Part shown: positions 1 through 12,700 of the stretch, in pieces | How the letters are laid out: each line of letters begins with the position of its first letter | Position numbering within the stretch: position 1 is the first letter of the stretch | Assembly (NCBI GenBank): GCA_936450465.1 | Contig: OW388300.1 | Span: forward strand, 54,526,035-54,590,034 | DNA length: 64,000 bases | Direction of reading: 5' to 3' | From: Gibbula magus | Taxonomy: Eukaryota > Mollusca > Gastropoda > Trochida > Trochidae | Notes under the pieces: model-generated | What the model saw: only the letters and a program-made list of their open reading frames with translations | The model's database searches: none | Told to the model about the DNA's origin: nothing | Translations under genes and position numbers: made by a program

Positions 1-3000
1 CAATTAATTAGTACATGATATTCTGCAAGTTATATTCCAAATAAATTAAATTTTATGTTCCTGCTTCCAAAGTAACATGGTTAAGTCAAGGTTACCAATT
101 CATAACATTTTCCCTTTGAAAAAAGACTTGTCGTTTACAATAAAATATGCATAAATTTTCAAATTTAATCTTTTGTATCATTTTGAATGACTTGTGATGA
201 TAGTAAAGTCAAAAGTTTAAAATATTGTCATGGAAATGGAGTTTGCGTGGTATTTGATATAATAATTATCCATTCTTTTAGATAACAATAAAATAAAACA
301 GTGTCGATGTTGGTAGTTCAGATGTATCAACGATAATATAGATGTTACAGGGTTATTGTAAGTTAAATTTAATGTAACCTGTCATAGAAAGCATAATGAA
401 ATAATGATATGGATTAGAAAAATGCAGCCCTGAAATATTTTCATTCACATTATTTTATGTCCCCAAAATAATCAAAGTATGTTTTGCAATTATTTCACAA
501 AAGTAAAATGAAATAATAAATATTTACAAATGATCAATTCCAAGCTTTAAGAGTTAAAAAGCAGACATGGTTAGTCTACTATGTTAAAAATCTCCAACAA
601 TGCATTTGTATATTTCAGTATATATAAAAACGTTATAACACTTTCAACAATAAAAAACAAACATCCAAACACAACTTGTGAGTCAATGCTAACCAGACCG
701 TCTCTCACACAACAACATCCAGCATAGATTATGTACAAATATTCCATAACTAACTCAAGTCAGAGAGCTAAGGGAGGTAACTCTAACAGGGGAGATAACT
801 CTTTGAAAGAGGAGGTAACTGTTAAAAGAGTAGATTATATTAGAGATAGGCCTATTATTAATTTCTTAAGTGTCATTTTAATAGCCTTACAATTTAAACT
901 ACAATACATGAAATCTGTCATTGTCATGGATTTTCAATTAAAATATCGTAAAACAAAAACAGCACATTTAATATGTATGAAAGTAAATAAAGAATATTAT
1001 GTCAAAAATTTGAATTATATGATAAGTTTGAATGGTTTGTATCAATTATAAAGATTTAGTTTTACAATGAATATATCAATATATACAATATAATTCAACT
1101 AATGGAAATTAAATAAATAAGATATTTTAGTACAATATGAGTACAATTCTACATGGAGTCATTGGCTCAACAGCTGAAGGAGTATTTTACAACAATCGCC
1201 TAAAGTCAAAAGATTTAACTAAATCATCAAGGATCTGCTTAGAGACTGTCAACGTCCCTCTTGTCAAAACAATAAAAACAATCGGCTAATATTCAAAATA
1301 GGCACAATAATAAATGTTCTTCAAAGATGCTGATATCCAAATAATTCAAAAAGTCAAAGATAAGAAATCAGCTGTTCACGATCATTTCCATATGATTACT
1401 TTTTCTTAACTGGAAGAATAGAACATCACGCCAAAATAATAAATTCCCCAGGTTTGACAGGAAATGCATCCATTTTGGAATGTCAGAAGGGGAGACTACT
1501 CATAATAAGGGAGAAAACTCTCCTGACCCAAATGGACGGCATCATTATTTACTAAGAAATAATAGTATAAAACCCAAAATTTATAACTTATGTTTAATTA
1601 AGATTATTTTTACATTTTGAAGAGGATATAGTTTGAAATGAGACAGATATATATATGTCTTGCAAACAAACCAACATATTATGCACTTTCTAGAAATAAT
1701 GAAAGCATGATAAATATTGTACAATGATATATGATATTTCATGATTGATAGCACGGTTTAATAAAGTTTGATCTTTCAAACAAATAATACCATAATAAAT
1801 TGTTTATAATATTACAATGACTATTTGAACACTCAACCAAAAAGATCATGCAAAACTTAAATGAATATATAAATTATGACACTAAATTTACAAAGCTCAA
1901 ACCATTACCAAAATATCATTATGTATAAATGAATGTACTATGGTTACAACATTAAACACTAGATTTTCATTTAATCTTATTACCTTTACTAAACTACAAA
2001 AAGTTATATATTGCTCTTTGTTTTGCTAAAAAATTGTCTGAAATTGCTTTGTATTTATAAAATTATTGCAAACTGTCTAAAATGTTTGAAATTATTTTTA
2101 ACAAAGTTTGAAACATTTTTCAAAAAAAACAAATTTTATCATTGATAAATTACTAATTAAATCATTTATGCATGACACTCATTCAAATGAAAATTCCTAT
2201 TTCCCCCTCCCTGGATATCTTATGTTGCTTCCTACGGAACAGTCATTCACCCATGAGACCCCTCTCACTGTTATCATTCTTTGGCGCCTCTCCCTATTTC
2301 ACAACTACACGAGACTGACTACAGATCGGCTATCACTGAAAGCGCAACATAGCACCATGGTATGACATTGCTAGCACCCAGTTGAGTATATCATCTACTT
2401 GGCACATATTAGGAAGACGCATCACACAATATTGCATATTTCATTAACAACTTCCGTTACAACACCTTTCCTTGAAATTGTTGTTAGAAATTAGACATTC
2501 CATTAACAGATCATTCTCTCCACGCAGAAGTTACTAATTTCTTACCATGTAACCTCTGTTACATTTGGGTTATATTTTTCAGTTTTCGTAAAATATCTAA
2601 CCCGTGAAAATTTGTAACACAGATATTGTCCTTATTTCTATCCAATCAAAATTATCAACACAGATATCGTCCTTATTTCTATCCAATCAAAATTTGCAAC
2701 ACAGTTATCGTCCTTATTTCTATCCAGTCAAAATTTGCAACACAGATATTGTCCTTATTTCTATCAAATTAAAATTTGCAACACAGATATCGTCCTTATT
2801 TCTATCCAATCAAAATTTGCAACACAGATATCGTCCTTATTTCTATCCAATCAAAATTCATCTTACATCTCCAGGAGTCTTGTTATAAATATGGGCACAA
2901 CTCAAAGGTGATGGATCTCTAGAATGAAATAGATTGAATGCTCCTTTTGAAACAAAATTGCTGATTGCACAACTAACTTTGATTACAGCCAATCAGAAGT

Positions 3001-3705
3001 CTTTAATGGGACATATAGCTTTCGGATTCAAACAGAGGTTACATGGGAAGAAATGACTTGAGTAATCAGTGTGAGGAGAGAATGTTATCAGACTTACACC
3101 TACTCTTTCTTTGAAGGAATTTGAAAATGTTAAACAAGTTGTTGGCCCTCAGAATAATTGAAAATACAAATTTGAAATAAAATTGTTCCATTGATGAATA
3201 TAAAAGTAAAAGAAAAACATTGTTTATCAGAGTGAAATTGAGTGAAAGTGAATCTTCATGTTCAATCTTCATCCACAATTATATTCCTTTCTCCTAACCT
3301 TTCCAGTTCCTTCCACTTTTGACATTTTGAAGAATATAATTGAGAGCATTCCTGATGACATCTTTTTCATATTCATAAAACATAAATCCACGATCACAAA
3401 ACATATAAATACTTTGTAGTTCCCTGACGAAAGGCACAATTTGTGGGAAAATGGCATCAGAATTGGATTTCCTCTGGCTTGGATTGAAGTGTCCTGTTTG
3501 GATATCTCACGTCTGGTATAGTTCACGGTTTGAGAATGCAGATATCACTTGTTATCACATTGTTGCTTTAGCTACGACGTCCAATGAAAGGTCTCGCACA
3601 CCTCGGTGCTGTTGGTGCGCGACCTTGGTGTATTGTCGGCGGAGGTCTTTCCATCGCTGACTGGAGTCTTTGATGCCAAATGTTATGATATTTTTTGTCT
3701 TAATT
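1..3705 (-). other. 3' UTR and downstream flank of the integrin gene
   Basis: AT-rich sequence without a convincing exon on either strand. The 3' UTR starts at 3705 and runs leftwards; I could not fix a poly(A) site (a weak ATTAAA-type signal on the minus strand near 1973-1978 is one of several possibilities). The only structured part is the 41-bp tandem array at 2607-2858. Confidence 0.5.
2607..2858. repeat. 41-bp tandem repeat, about 6 copies
   Basis: Unit recurs exactly every 41 bases (agat landmarks at 2621, 2662, 2703, 2744, 2785, 2826) with few substitutions. 41 is not a multiple of three, so the open frame across it is not evidence for a protein. It lies about 850-1100 bases past the integrin stop, perhaps within the 3' UTR. 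Confidence 0.95.
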
Positions 3706-3798
3706 TCATTCAAACATTTTATCGTCAATATTCCTTGGGTTGCCGTTAGCGACCATGTACCCTTCATCCTCTGGCTTCCTCCTCTTGAAGAATCCACA
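3706..3798 (-). CDS. Integrin alpha last coding exon: GFFKR cytoplasmic tail and stop
   Basis: Residues 879-908 and TGA at 3706-3708. Acceptor TATTTTCAG, then CGFFKRRKPEDEGYM and a short tail ending NIDDKMFE. GFFKR is the conserved clasp with the beta subunit tail that holds the receptor inactive. The whole intracellular part is one exon. Confidence 0.97.
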   Translation of the reverse strand, partial: CGFFKRRKPEDEGYMVANGNPRNIDDKMFE

Positions 3799-6700
3799 CT
3801 GAAAATATAAAGATAGATTTTTAGTTTCATCATACAGGGGACTGACTTCCAGAGGCGGTGTCCCCCTTTTGAACAATTTTGCATGTAAATTTGATGGAGC
3901 CACTAGGTGACCACCCCCCCCCCCCCCCCTCCCCCTCCTTTCATTATTTGAACCCTCAGTAGTATTTCATATTATCACTACCATTATTTCACAAAGAAAG
4001 TCTGCAGTATAATTGCTGCTCTATGTTACAGTTAAACCTTCTCGATGTTGGCTGCAACCAGCTCACCACAAGCAGGGGCGGATCCAGAGGGGGGTGCAGG
4101 GGTGCGCACCCCCCCTTTTCATTTGACTTTTTAAAAAATGACCATTGAAACTGAACTCAAAACAATGGTGCACCCCCCCTTTTTGCCACGATGCGATACA
4201 CGATACTTTGAAAAGTGCACCCCCTGTTTCCAAAAAAGCTGTATCCGCCCCTGACAAGTAACACTGAAGTGGACCAGAGAGACTAATGGAGAGTACTTTA
4301 GAGTACTTTAGAGTACTTTAGTACTTTAGAGTACTTAAGTGTACTTGAGAGTACTGGAGTTTGTACTTACCCACCACAGTAGAATAATAATTAGCAGAAG
4401 AACGAGTAGACCGGCAGAGACTGCCACTGCTATGATCCAGATTTCTATTGGACGCTTGCCTGGATCAGGCTTGTCTATGTTAACATCGGTTTCAATCTGA
4501 AAGGGAGCAGTTGAACATGGAGAATTCATACAGTGATTAATCTACAAATATGACTTTTAAAGTACAGGGACTCACTATCACAAACTTTTATGGGTCCCAG
4601 AAAATAAACGCGAGTCCCTCCATAGTAATCCTATTAGTATAAATAAAAACCATGCATCTCAGGGACTCGCAGTTTAAATTTTTATGAGTCCTTTTCAAAT
4701 TTTGTGAGTAAATGAAGTAAGACTCACAAGTAAATTTATCCCTGCTTCATAAAAAGCACATTGTATATAATGACGATATAGTGAAGCCGATTGTATTCTC
4801 ATATCTTATGTCAATACATGACTGTTATCACTCTGTTTCTCTACGGGGAGAATAAATCATTAGAAAAGATTAACTGAACATCAGTTTTGGATAATAGTCC
4901 TCATTGATATCAAACTCATTGAGTTACATCATTGATATCAGAATCTTCTATATGACTATATATTATATACAAAATGATAACTAACAATGGGTCTGGTTTA
5001 CTTTAAGAGATACTTACAGATTTTTTAGAAGTTGTAAATAGCGTTGGGTCAACTGACTTCAACTTGTAAGGCATTGATATAACTCTGGCGAATGCTACAG
5101 ATTTTAACATAGCACTCTGAAGTTGATTCTGAAAATAAGATAGCTTGATTGTAATCACACAATATCAAAATCAGAAAATAACTAATAAACTGAAATATTT
5201 TTGTTACAAGATTTTCACTCTTCAATTCAGAAACTTGTGCAAACTGGACAATATATACCACAACAGTTTTTCCAAAATTATTTTCGAAATTCTATATACT
5301 ATTTTATCATTATTAATGTTTCATGAAGTTGATGAATCTAAGAATGACAAGACATGACAAAGTGATCATGATACATACCCTTAGGAACTCTTCTACTAAT
5401 AAGTCAGATTTGACGTTTACGCGGAATATTTCATCTGGGTTGAGAGTTCCGACTGTACACTTTATGACAGTACACCAGTCGGTACACGCCTGGAATACAA
5501 ACAGAGGATTGAAAAACCTTGCATCAAGATCATCATCAATATATTGAAAGAAAGATTTTCAACCTGTCTGTTACATGGTTAGGTCAATTGAGGTCACCCT
5601 AAGCTCATATGGTTGAGGGCCCCAGGTTCAGACCCTCATAATGTTGAAATTATTATTTTATAATGTTGAAAGTCAAATGATTGAAATAATATCCGAGCAC
5701 TGGTACTTTTTTCCTGACTGACAATGTCTTTACGCTTTATTTGATTTTGCCATTAAATAGACAAAACAAAGACTGTCTTCTGTTATGTTCTTAGATAAGT
5801 GGACACTCACAACTTTGTCTTTAGCTGCCCTCTTTGTTCTTCCCTTGTCTCGCTGTTCTTGAAGAACAACCGTGACCTCATCGGGGTCAGACAGGCTGTA
5901 CCGTAGAATGTTCTGCAAGTAGAAAAAATGTCATTTTGGAAATATCCTTTGTAAATAATAGAAATCCTTCTCCAACGCCAGATAACAAAATCATGATACT
6001 GTCACACTTTCAGTTTGCTATTATAGTTTTTGAGCAGGGTTCCTGACCTCTTATCACTAAGTGTAATTGCACAAGATGTCACCAAGATTTACCTTTACTT
6101 AGTGTTGAGGATTTTTTGTGCAACTACCTCCTGCACTGTCCAAAAAGTGTCTGAGAGGGTATGATCATAATATTTAGCACAGTTACTCACAGAGCTGTTT
6201 GACGGCGTGACGAAGATGACACGACAATCTCCCTTGCCCTCCATGATCTGGACTGGACCAGAGAGAGGCAGCATTGGCTCCCCGTCATTGTCGTGGCTCG
6301 GCCAGTAGATCTCGAGGTCAATCGTCTCTGTTGAACTAGGTCCCAGGTTCTGTAGCTGTGGACAGAATTTGGAATGTCATGAGATCAAAGACACACAGAG
6401 ATTATTATATATTATCATATATTATTATACGTGTGTAACACCACTTTTCCAAAATGTGAGTAAATATCAGCAATGCCACAGTGAGAACAAAGGTTACACA
6501 CATATTTGCAGGAGTTTCATAATAGCTGTATTGCACGCGTTCTGGTGTATTTATTTCTTTTCTTCTAATTTTATTAATGTAATTTTGCTGATAAAGACTG
6601 CAAGCAAACATAAGTATATCCAAAACATGATAAAATGTTAGAAAGATTTATCAAAATCTGTGGGAGGTGTTGGTTATACAGGACAGGTACTGTCATTCTG

Positions 6701-9700
6701 AAATTAGAAACTAAATTTCAAGGGCCACAATTCATATATACTCTTTGAATCACCCTGAACTTTTGACAAACCTATAAATGATGTACACATATCAAAATCA
6801 TGTGTAAAGTTTCAGAAAGATTGATAAAACTGTGGGAGAAGTTGATTATAAAGACAGGCACCCCCTTCAGGATGGACGGAGATGGCATTACATAAACCCG
6901 TGCAGCCTCTCTGAAACTATTCCATGCTTACCTGGTACAAGTGTTCGATCCTTCTAATCAAAGCCTCCTCGCGGTTGAGACGAGCTCGGGTCGTGTTGAC
7001 GATGATCTGCTCTGGGGTCGATTTACTGGAAATAGCAATCAGAGATTCTGATAATATAATTTCATAATTGCAATTATTAATTATTATGTACTTTTGTACA
7101 ATTGCCGTTCCAACTGCAAGTTCCTTAGCACTAGTTGTAAAAATGGGTGGATTATATAGTAAAACTCTTCAGAAGTACTTTGCAGAAAGTTATATAATAA
7201 AGTTCAAAATACAAGTCAGTATTTCTGATCGAAACAGATATATAAGACATATAAACACCGTCCTTATTGTTTCACAAAATGTCCAAACATATTACGCAAA
7301 ACATGTAAGACCCGGGTGTATTCATTATGCATGTTCAGGGTACACTTTCTTTTACAGCAAGTCCTGAAACAACGAATGTTACTTTCATGACATTGCACTG
7401 TTCATATGATTAATAAAGCCAGTTTAGTGGACCAAAATGACTTTTACCGGCAGGGTATGTGATCTTGATCACTTTAAGCAACTTTGTACAATATCTGTAG
7501 GTTCATCATTTTATCTTGTTTATAAAGAGCCATTGGGTGTGTTTATGGTGTCATGTTATGTCAAATGTTATAAATGGTGTTAATTTATCGAGGCATACTG
7601 TCTGTTGCTGAAAATTATCAATTTAATGTCAGTTCATTAGTGTAGATATCCTTGTAGGGTTTCCATAATTAAATTGTGAAAAAACATTATTATATAACTT
7701 AGGTATGGTACTTGTCAATACCGTAAACATGAGAAATTATGAATAAATCCTTGACAACAACATAATTTAAGAAAGAGGATTAAAATTTATTTCCCCCCCA
7801 TTTCGGTTGTTTTTTAATTCTGTGTGTAACTAGTACCCAATTCAATATTATTTCACAATCGTATGAAAATCCTTTTTTCTCTCTCTCACTTTTTGACAAG
7901 TGTCAAGACTGCCACTTAATTTGTTGTTTAGCAGTAAGCAGTGTTAGACTTAAAGTGATTTCCCTTGGAAAGTTTGTTATTCATGCTCTGTTCTCAACTG
8001 TGGTGTCAACATGGAGTTTTAAGGAATAAATCTTCAGTCATTACATCATGCTTTGCATTGAGTCTCAGTGGTTGTGAGGTCAGGGAGAAAGCACGAGGGT
8101 CGGGTTTTGGTAGACATTTCAAACACCTGAGGGTGGCTAGAAATGAAAAGTAAAACCGAGCTTGCGAGGTTTTACTTTTCATTTCGCCACCCGAGGGTGT
8201 TTGAAATGTCTACCAAAACCCGGCCCGAGTGTTTTCTTTGACGTATATACCGCCATGCGCTTTAAATACAAAAATTAAAACAATCCTGTTAGTGTTTCAA
8301 GCCTTCATGATCCAAGTTTGAGGCGCACATAAAATATCCCAATATTGTGAGCGGAGCAGAATAGATACCAACAAACAACCATCTCATGATCACCAATCCT
8401 CTGTGGTCTAGTGGGACAAGTCTTGGGCTACAAATCGGAAGGTTGCGGGTTCGATTCCCGCATTGTCAACTATGCAAATTTTAAATTTGGAAATTTTTGA
8501 GTACCTAACTGAACAGGAGATTGAGGTTATTTGGAGTTAGGTCTTACAATTAGATTGTAAAACTTCAGGTCTTACTAAATGTTGAAAAATTAACCTGCTA
8601 TGAGGTTAACTTTCGACGGTTGGTAAAACCTCTAGTCGTAGTAAAACCTTAAAATTCGTGTTGAAACCTGATCAAAGGTTATTACAAGAAATGCAGTTAC
8701 CTCAAAGTGTAAAGAGATATCCTGAGCTAGGTTTATACGAGACAGTAACAAGCAAATTGATACTTGCGACTAAAGAGATTTTCAATATAACTCTATCCTT
8801 CACATATTTAATTCAGTTAGAGGACTGACCCGCTGATGTGGATATCGGCTGCAGCAGTGACAGGGATGGAGACGCTGGCGTAGTTGTTGACGGTGTCGGT
8901 GTAGTTCTCTGGGTTCGTGCTGGAACAACAAGTAAATAGTAAACAGTTTCATAAATAAAAAAATATCTTTATGACCTTTTGTACATCAAAACAGTAAAAA
9001 TAAACTTAAATTTGAGTACCGGTAATAATTTATCAGTGATACTCAGTTTTACTTGCTGGTGTTGTTTCAAACAAATCCATATATGCCATGAGTTTGATAA
9101 AACTTGACTTTTATATTAAATGGAAATTAGGTAGTGGTCACAAAGTTGGAGTTTCAATGTTCAAGGATAAAATGCCTCAAAACTGAGAAGTATTAGGTCA
9201 CTGGATAGTAGGTACACCAGTGTCAGATGCTAGGTGAATGAAGATACAGTACCTGTTGACCTGCAGAGCGAAGATGAGATTGTCTTCCAGACCCATAACC
9301 TTCCTCGGTGACACCTTCAGAGTGAAGTTCGTCTGACACAACAAGAGACAGCCATTAGAAAATTGGCGTATATGATACACACAAAAGTTGTCTTCATCAT
9401 TATATACCGCGTCCGTTAATGACAACATTTTTCAAAACAGTATTTTGTTGCATTTCTAAATTTAAAATTTAAATATTCCTGTTCCTGTTGACACCAAATT
9501 GATGTTCTAAGTTTTGCACAGAGCTGCATAGTCAAGGAGATTCTCACCTTTGCACGCGAGGGTAGCGGGTTGCCGAGCTCACAGATAACCAAGTCTTCAT
9601 CGCCTATCCTGACCGGGTCACAACTCACTGGCGCCACCTGCAGACAACACAAGAACATGTTCAACCTCTGCACATGGAGTTTTAGGGCAATTCAATATTT

Positions 9701-12700
9701 TTTGGAAAAATTTAAATTATAAAGATCTACAATTCTTTCATACTAAAGTCTATAGATATATTTATTACTCTTAAGGTAAAGCCTCCTTTAATTTTTATCC
9801 TCTGTGAAGTAGTTTTAGAACATTTTTTAGCTGTACAATGGTCTGCCATGATTGCGAATAGTACAAATAGCTTCTACTCACTGCTTCTTTCATAACACAA
9901 GAAACGGTGGAAATTAACACTAATGTCGGATAATAAGTATGGTAGCCCTCACATCAGCCTCGTTTTGGTTTGTCGCAGTCCGACAAAAAACAGACAAAAT
10001 ATTTTGAATGTTTGAATAACTCTAGTTTAATAGTGAAACTATATAGATTAGAAATATATAGAAAACAATGCATTACAGTCAATCTTTAAGTGATTTATTA
10101 GCATGTATTGATTCTACATAAACCAGGCTCTTATTGGAGACCTGGGCTGAGATTTTCTAAGCTCCCTTAGTGCTAAGATTGTCTAATGTTATCAATTGGT
10201 ACTTATGACTGTCTTATAGCTAAAAGAGCCTTGGAAATCTAGGCTCTGGCTGTTATTCATCTTTAGGTACCTTTACCCCCAGCTGCTGTAAGAGGCCCGG
10301 CCCCTATTAGAGGAAATAGAGTAAGTATTTATGATAGTGTAAGAACACTGACCCCCTTCATGGTCTGGATGCCCTGTATACCGCGAAGGGAGACGCCGGT
10401 GGGCAGGTTGATGTACAGCTGCGTGTTGAAGGCGTCCTCTCCTCGGTTGTCTACCATGATTAGGATCTCTAGCTCTGTCTTGCTCCCAATGATGTGGGCC
10501 GCTGACACTCTGTGCATACAGAGAGTAGAAATTATGATCAACCACAGAACTATGTGTTGCAATTGGAAAACTCTATTTTTCGTTGGGGAATCAAATACAG
10601 ACTTTGTGATATCTATGATGGCTCTCGTCTGCTAGTTTATGTGCATTGCGTCATCCCTCTTTACGTATAAAGTCATGACAATTACATCATGATCTTAACC
10701 CTTTAAACCTTTGGCCTTTTACATGAGTACTATGATGAGACAGTTAGTACCTACCTGAATGACTTGACGACGAGGTCCGGGTAGCACACGTTGTCTGGTC
10801 CACAGTTCTTCAGGATCTGAGCCTGCAACATCCACACAACACTCTTACTTCTTGTCATTCACTTGATTGATTATAATTTCACCTGATTGATTGTTATTTC
10901 ATCTGTTCGATTTTTATTTCAATTTAATGATTTTTAATCCACTAGATTGATTTGTAATCCACTGATCAACTAATCAACTAATCACTAATCAACTTGATCA
11001 ACAATACATGAAACCAATTAAGTGACCAATCAGAACGCCTAAAGGAACCTCCAAAGCTCAATGGTAACCAATCACAATCGAGCCAGATACTGGCCAGTTA
11101 TCCTCACCTCTGTGCGGACGGAGGTCCGTATATACTGGTCAAGGATTGGCTCCAGATCCCTCTTCCTCCGATTACGACCCGCGGACGGAGATTCCTGCAG
11201 CGCAAACTTGAAGTCGACAGCAATCGGGGTCAGTTTGTCCTGGATGTCTCTCTGTAATGTAAAGTCACAATATTCATAGCCTGTACTTTTGTAAGTTTCA
11301 ACAGTTCATTTTTTTGCATAAGAAAGTCTCCCTGTTTCATGATTGATTCTGAACTCTGAATGTATGTAATTTAATTTGCTCTCTATGTCAAATTATCTAT
11401 TCCTAACCTGAGGTGTATAATTGATTGTTCTCAAATATTAAAAATTAAATATTTTGTGTATCAAGTTTGTTATTCAAGTCTCAATGAGATGAATTTCAAT
11501 CAATAAATGTTTCCTTTCAAACGGCTTTCTTGTTACTCATTTTGTTTAATAATTTTAGGAGTCCTTTTTACGGAAACTGTAAAATCATCACCATTATTCA
11601 ATCTATCAATATGATCAAGTCTTTGAAGGGGCATTTAGAACTTGAGTACAACTTCATTATTGTGAACATTTCAGACTATAAGCTTACTCCATCACTTGGT
11701 GGAATGTTAACGATGAAAAAGTTGTTATCCAGAAATCTTGTTTTCTTATCCATAAAATCACAAAAATTTCACAGGCCCCCTTAGCCAAACGTATAAGGTT
11801 TTCTTCTGCAGACATGTTCTGCAACTCAAACAGATGCAACCAGTCGTCACTAACAAAACATTAGACAACTCACGAGGACGTAAGCGAAGGAAGATGAACA
11901 CCAGGTGGCCATCTTGGTGAGTTTGATGGTGTTCTTCTCGACGACGTCCTGCTCTGTCGTCAGGTAGTACGCACGCTGCTCCTCTCGGGACCGGTTCCTC
12001 TGCAGTGTGTCCAGCTCCCACGTGAAGTCAAAAACTGATACCAACAATCTCCATTATTTCCATGTTTTGGTCCACTGAGTTTATTAATAAGAAATCACTT
12101 CAATGTTTTAGACTCTAAGTCAAATGATTATAATTTTATGCCCCTCGGAAGATGATATTTGAAGATAAATATTGAATAAAATTTAACATATACAATTACT
12201 TAAGATGATTAAAAGTTTTAGAGTTATGTACATGGATGAAAATTGACTTTTTAAAGACAAATCCAAAATTTCACTTGGGAGTTTATTTAACATCGTTCAA
12301 AGACAAGAAAGGATAATTTACTTTGGGAGCAAAAGACCATGACTATACCACGCACAATGGAAGTATTTGTCACAATCTGTGAATATGAAGATAACTGATT
12401 TTCAGTTGTCTGTAATAATACAAAATGGCCGCTCTAAGACAGACTACTCACAGAGCTCATCGGCGACTCCGACCCCGGTATACTCCACACAGGTGTACAC
12501 AGTCAGGCTGCAGGGAGAGAAGAGGAAGACATAACATTATACTTTGACTTTGTGAAAAGCTTGCAGTAAACACTTAATTGTAGTGTGTAAGAGGTGGGAA
12601 GCTTAATTTGCACACAAAAATTCTGCTGGAATGAGGTTTACCAAATGAGTTAGAGAAATATCCTCGCAGAGAAATAACAGAGATGATGACATGGGATATT

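Larger units (their letters stand above)
3799..4370 (-). other. Last intron: poly-C tract, transposon remnant, decamer array
   Basis: 572-nt intron between membrane and tail exons. Near 3840-3900 is a degenerate copy of a C-rich repeat also seen near 15590-15660, followed by a poly-C run (about 3913-3938), the small element at 4073-4253 and the decamer array at 4291-4360. Confidence 0.85.
4497..6931 (-). other. Introns between membrane/calf-2 exons (4497-5017, 5129-5378, 5490-5810, 5913-6190, 6356-6931)
   Basis: Ordinary AT-rich intron sequence. The intron 6356-6931 carries, around 6640-6870, two imperfect copies of a phrase resembling 'aaagtttcagaaagattgat...ctgtgggaga', a low-copy interspersed repeat. 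Nothing else seen. Confidence 0.7.
7026..8829 (-). other. 1.8-kb intron with fold-back and tRNA-like element
   Basis: Between calf exons. Mostly AT-rich; holds the long palindrome at 8084-8239 and the tRNA-like sequence at 8398-8467 on the plus strand. Confidence 0.8.

Noticed and set aside
2604..2888. 94-codon open frame with repeated ISIQSKL-like phrases
   Set aside because: Product of the 41-bp tandem repeat; the unit is not a multiple of three and the frame is open by base composition.
8398..8467. Functional tRNA gene
   Set aside because: A and B boxes are good but the acceptor ends do not pair and the anticodon stem is poor; a SINE head or pseudogene fits better.
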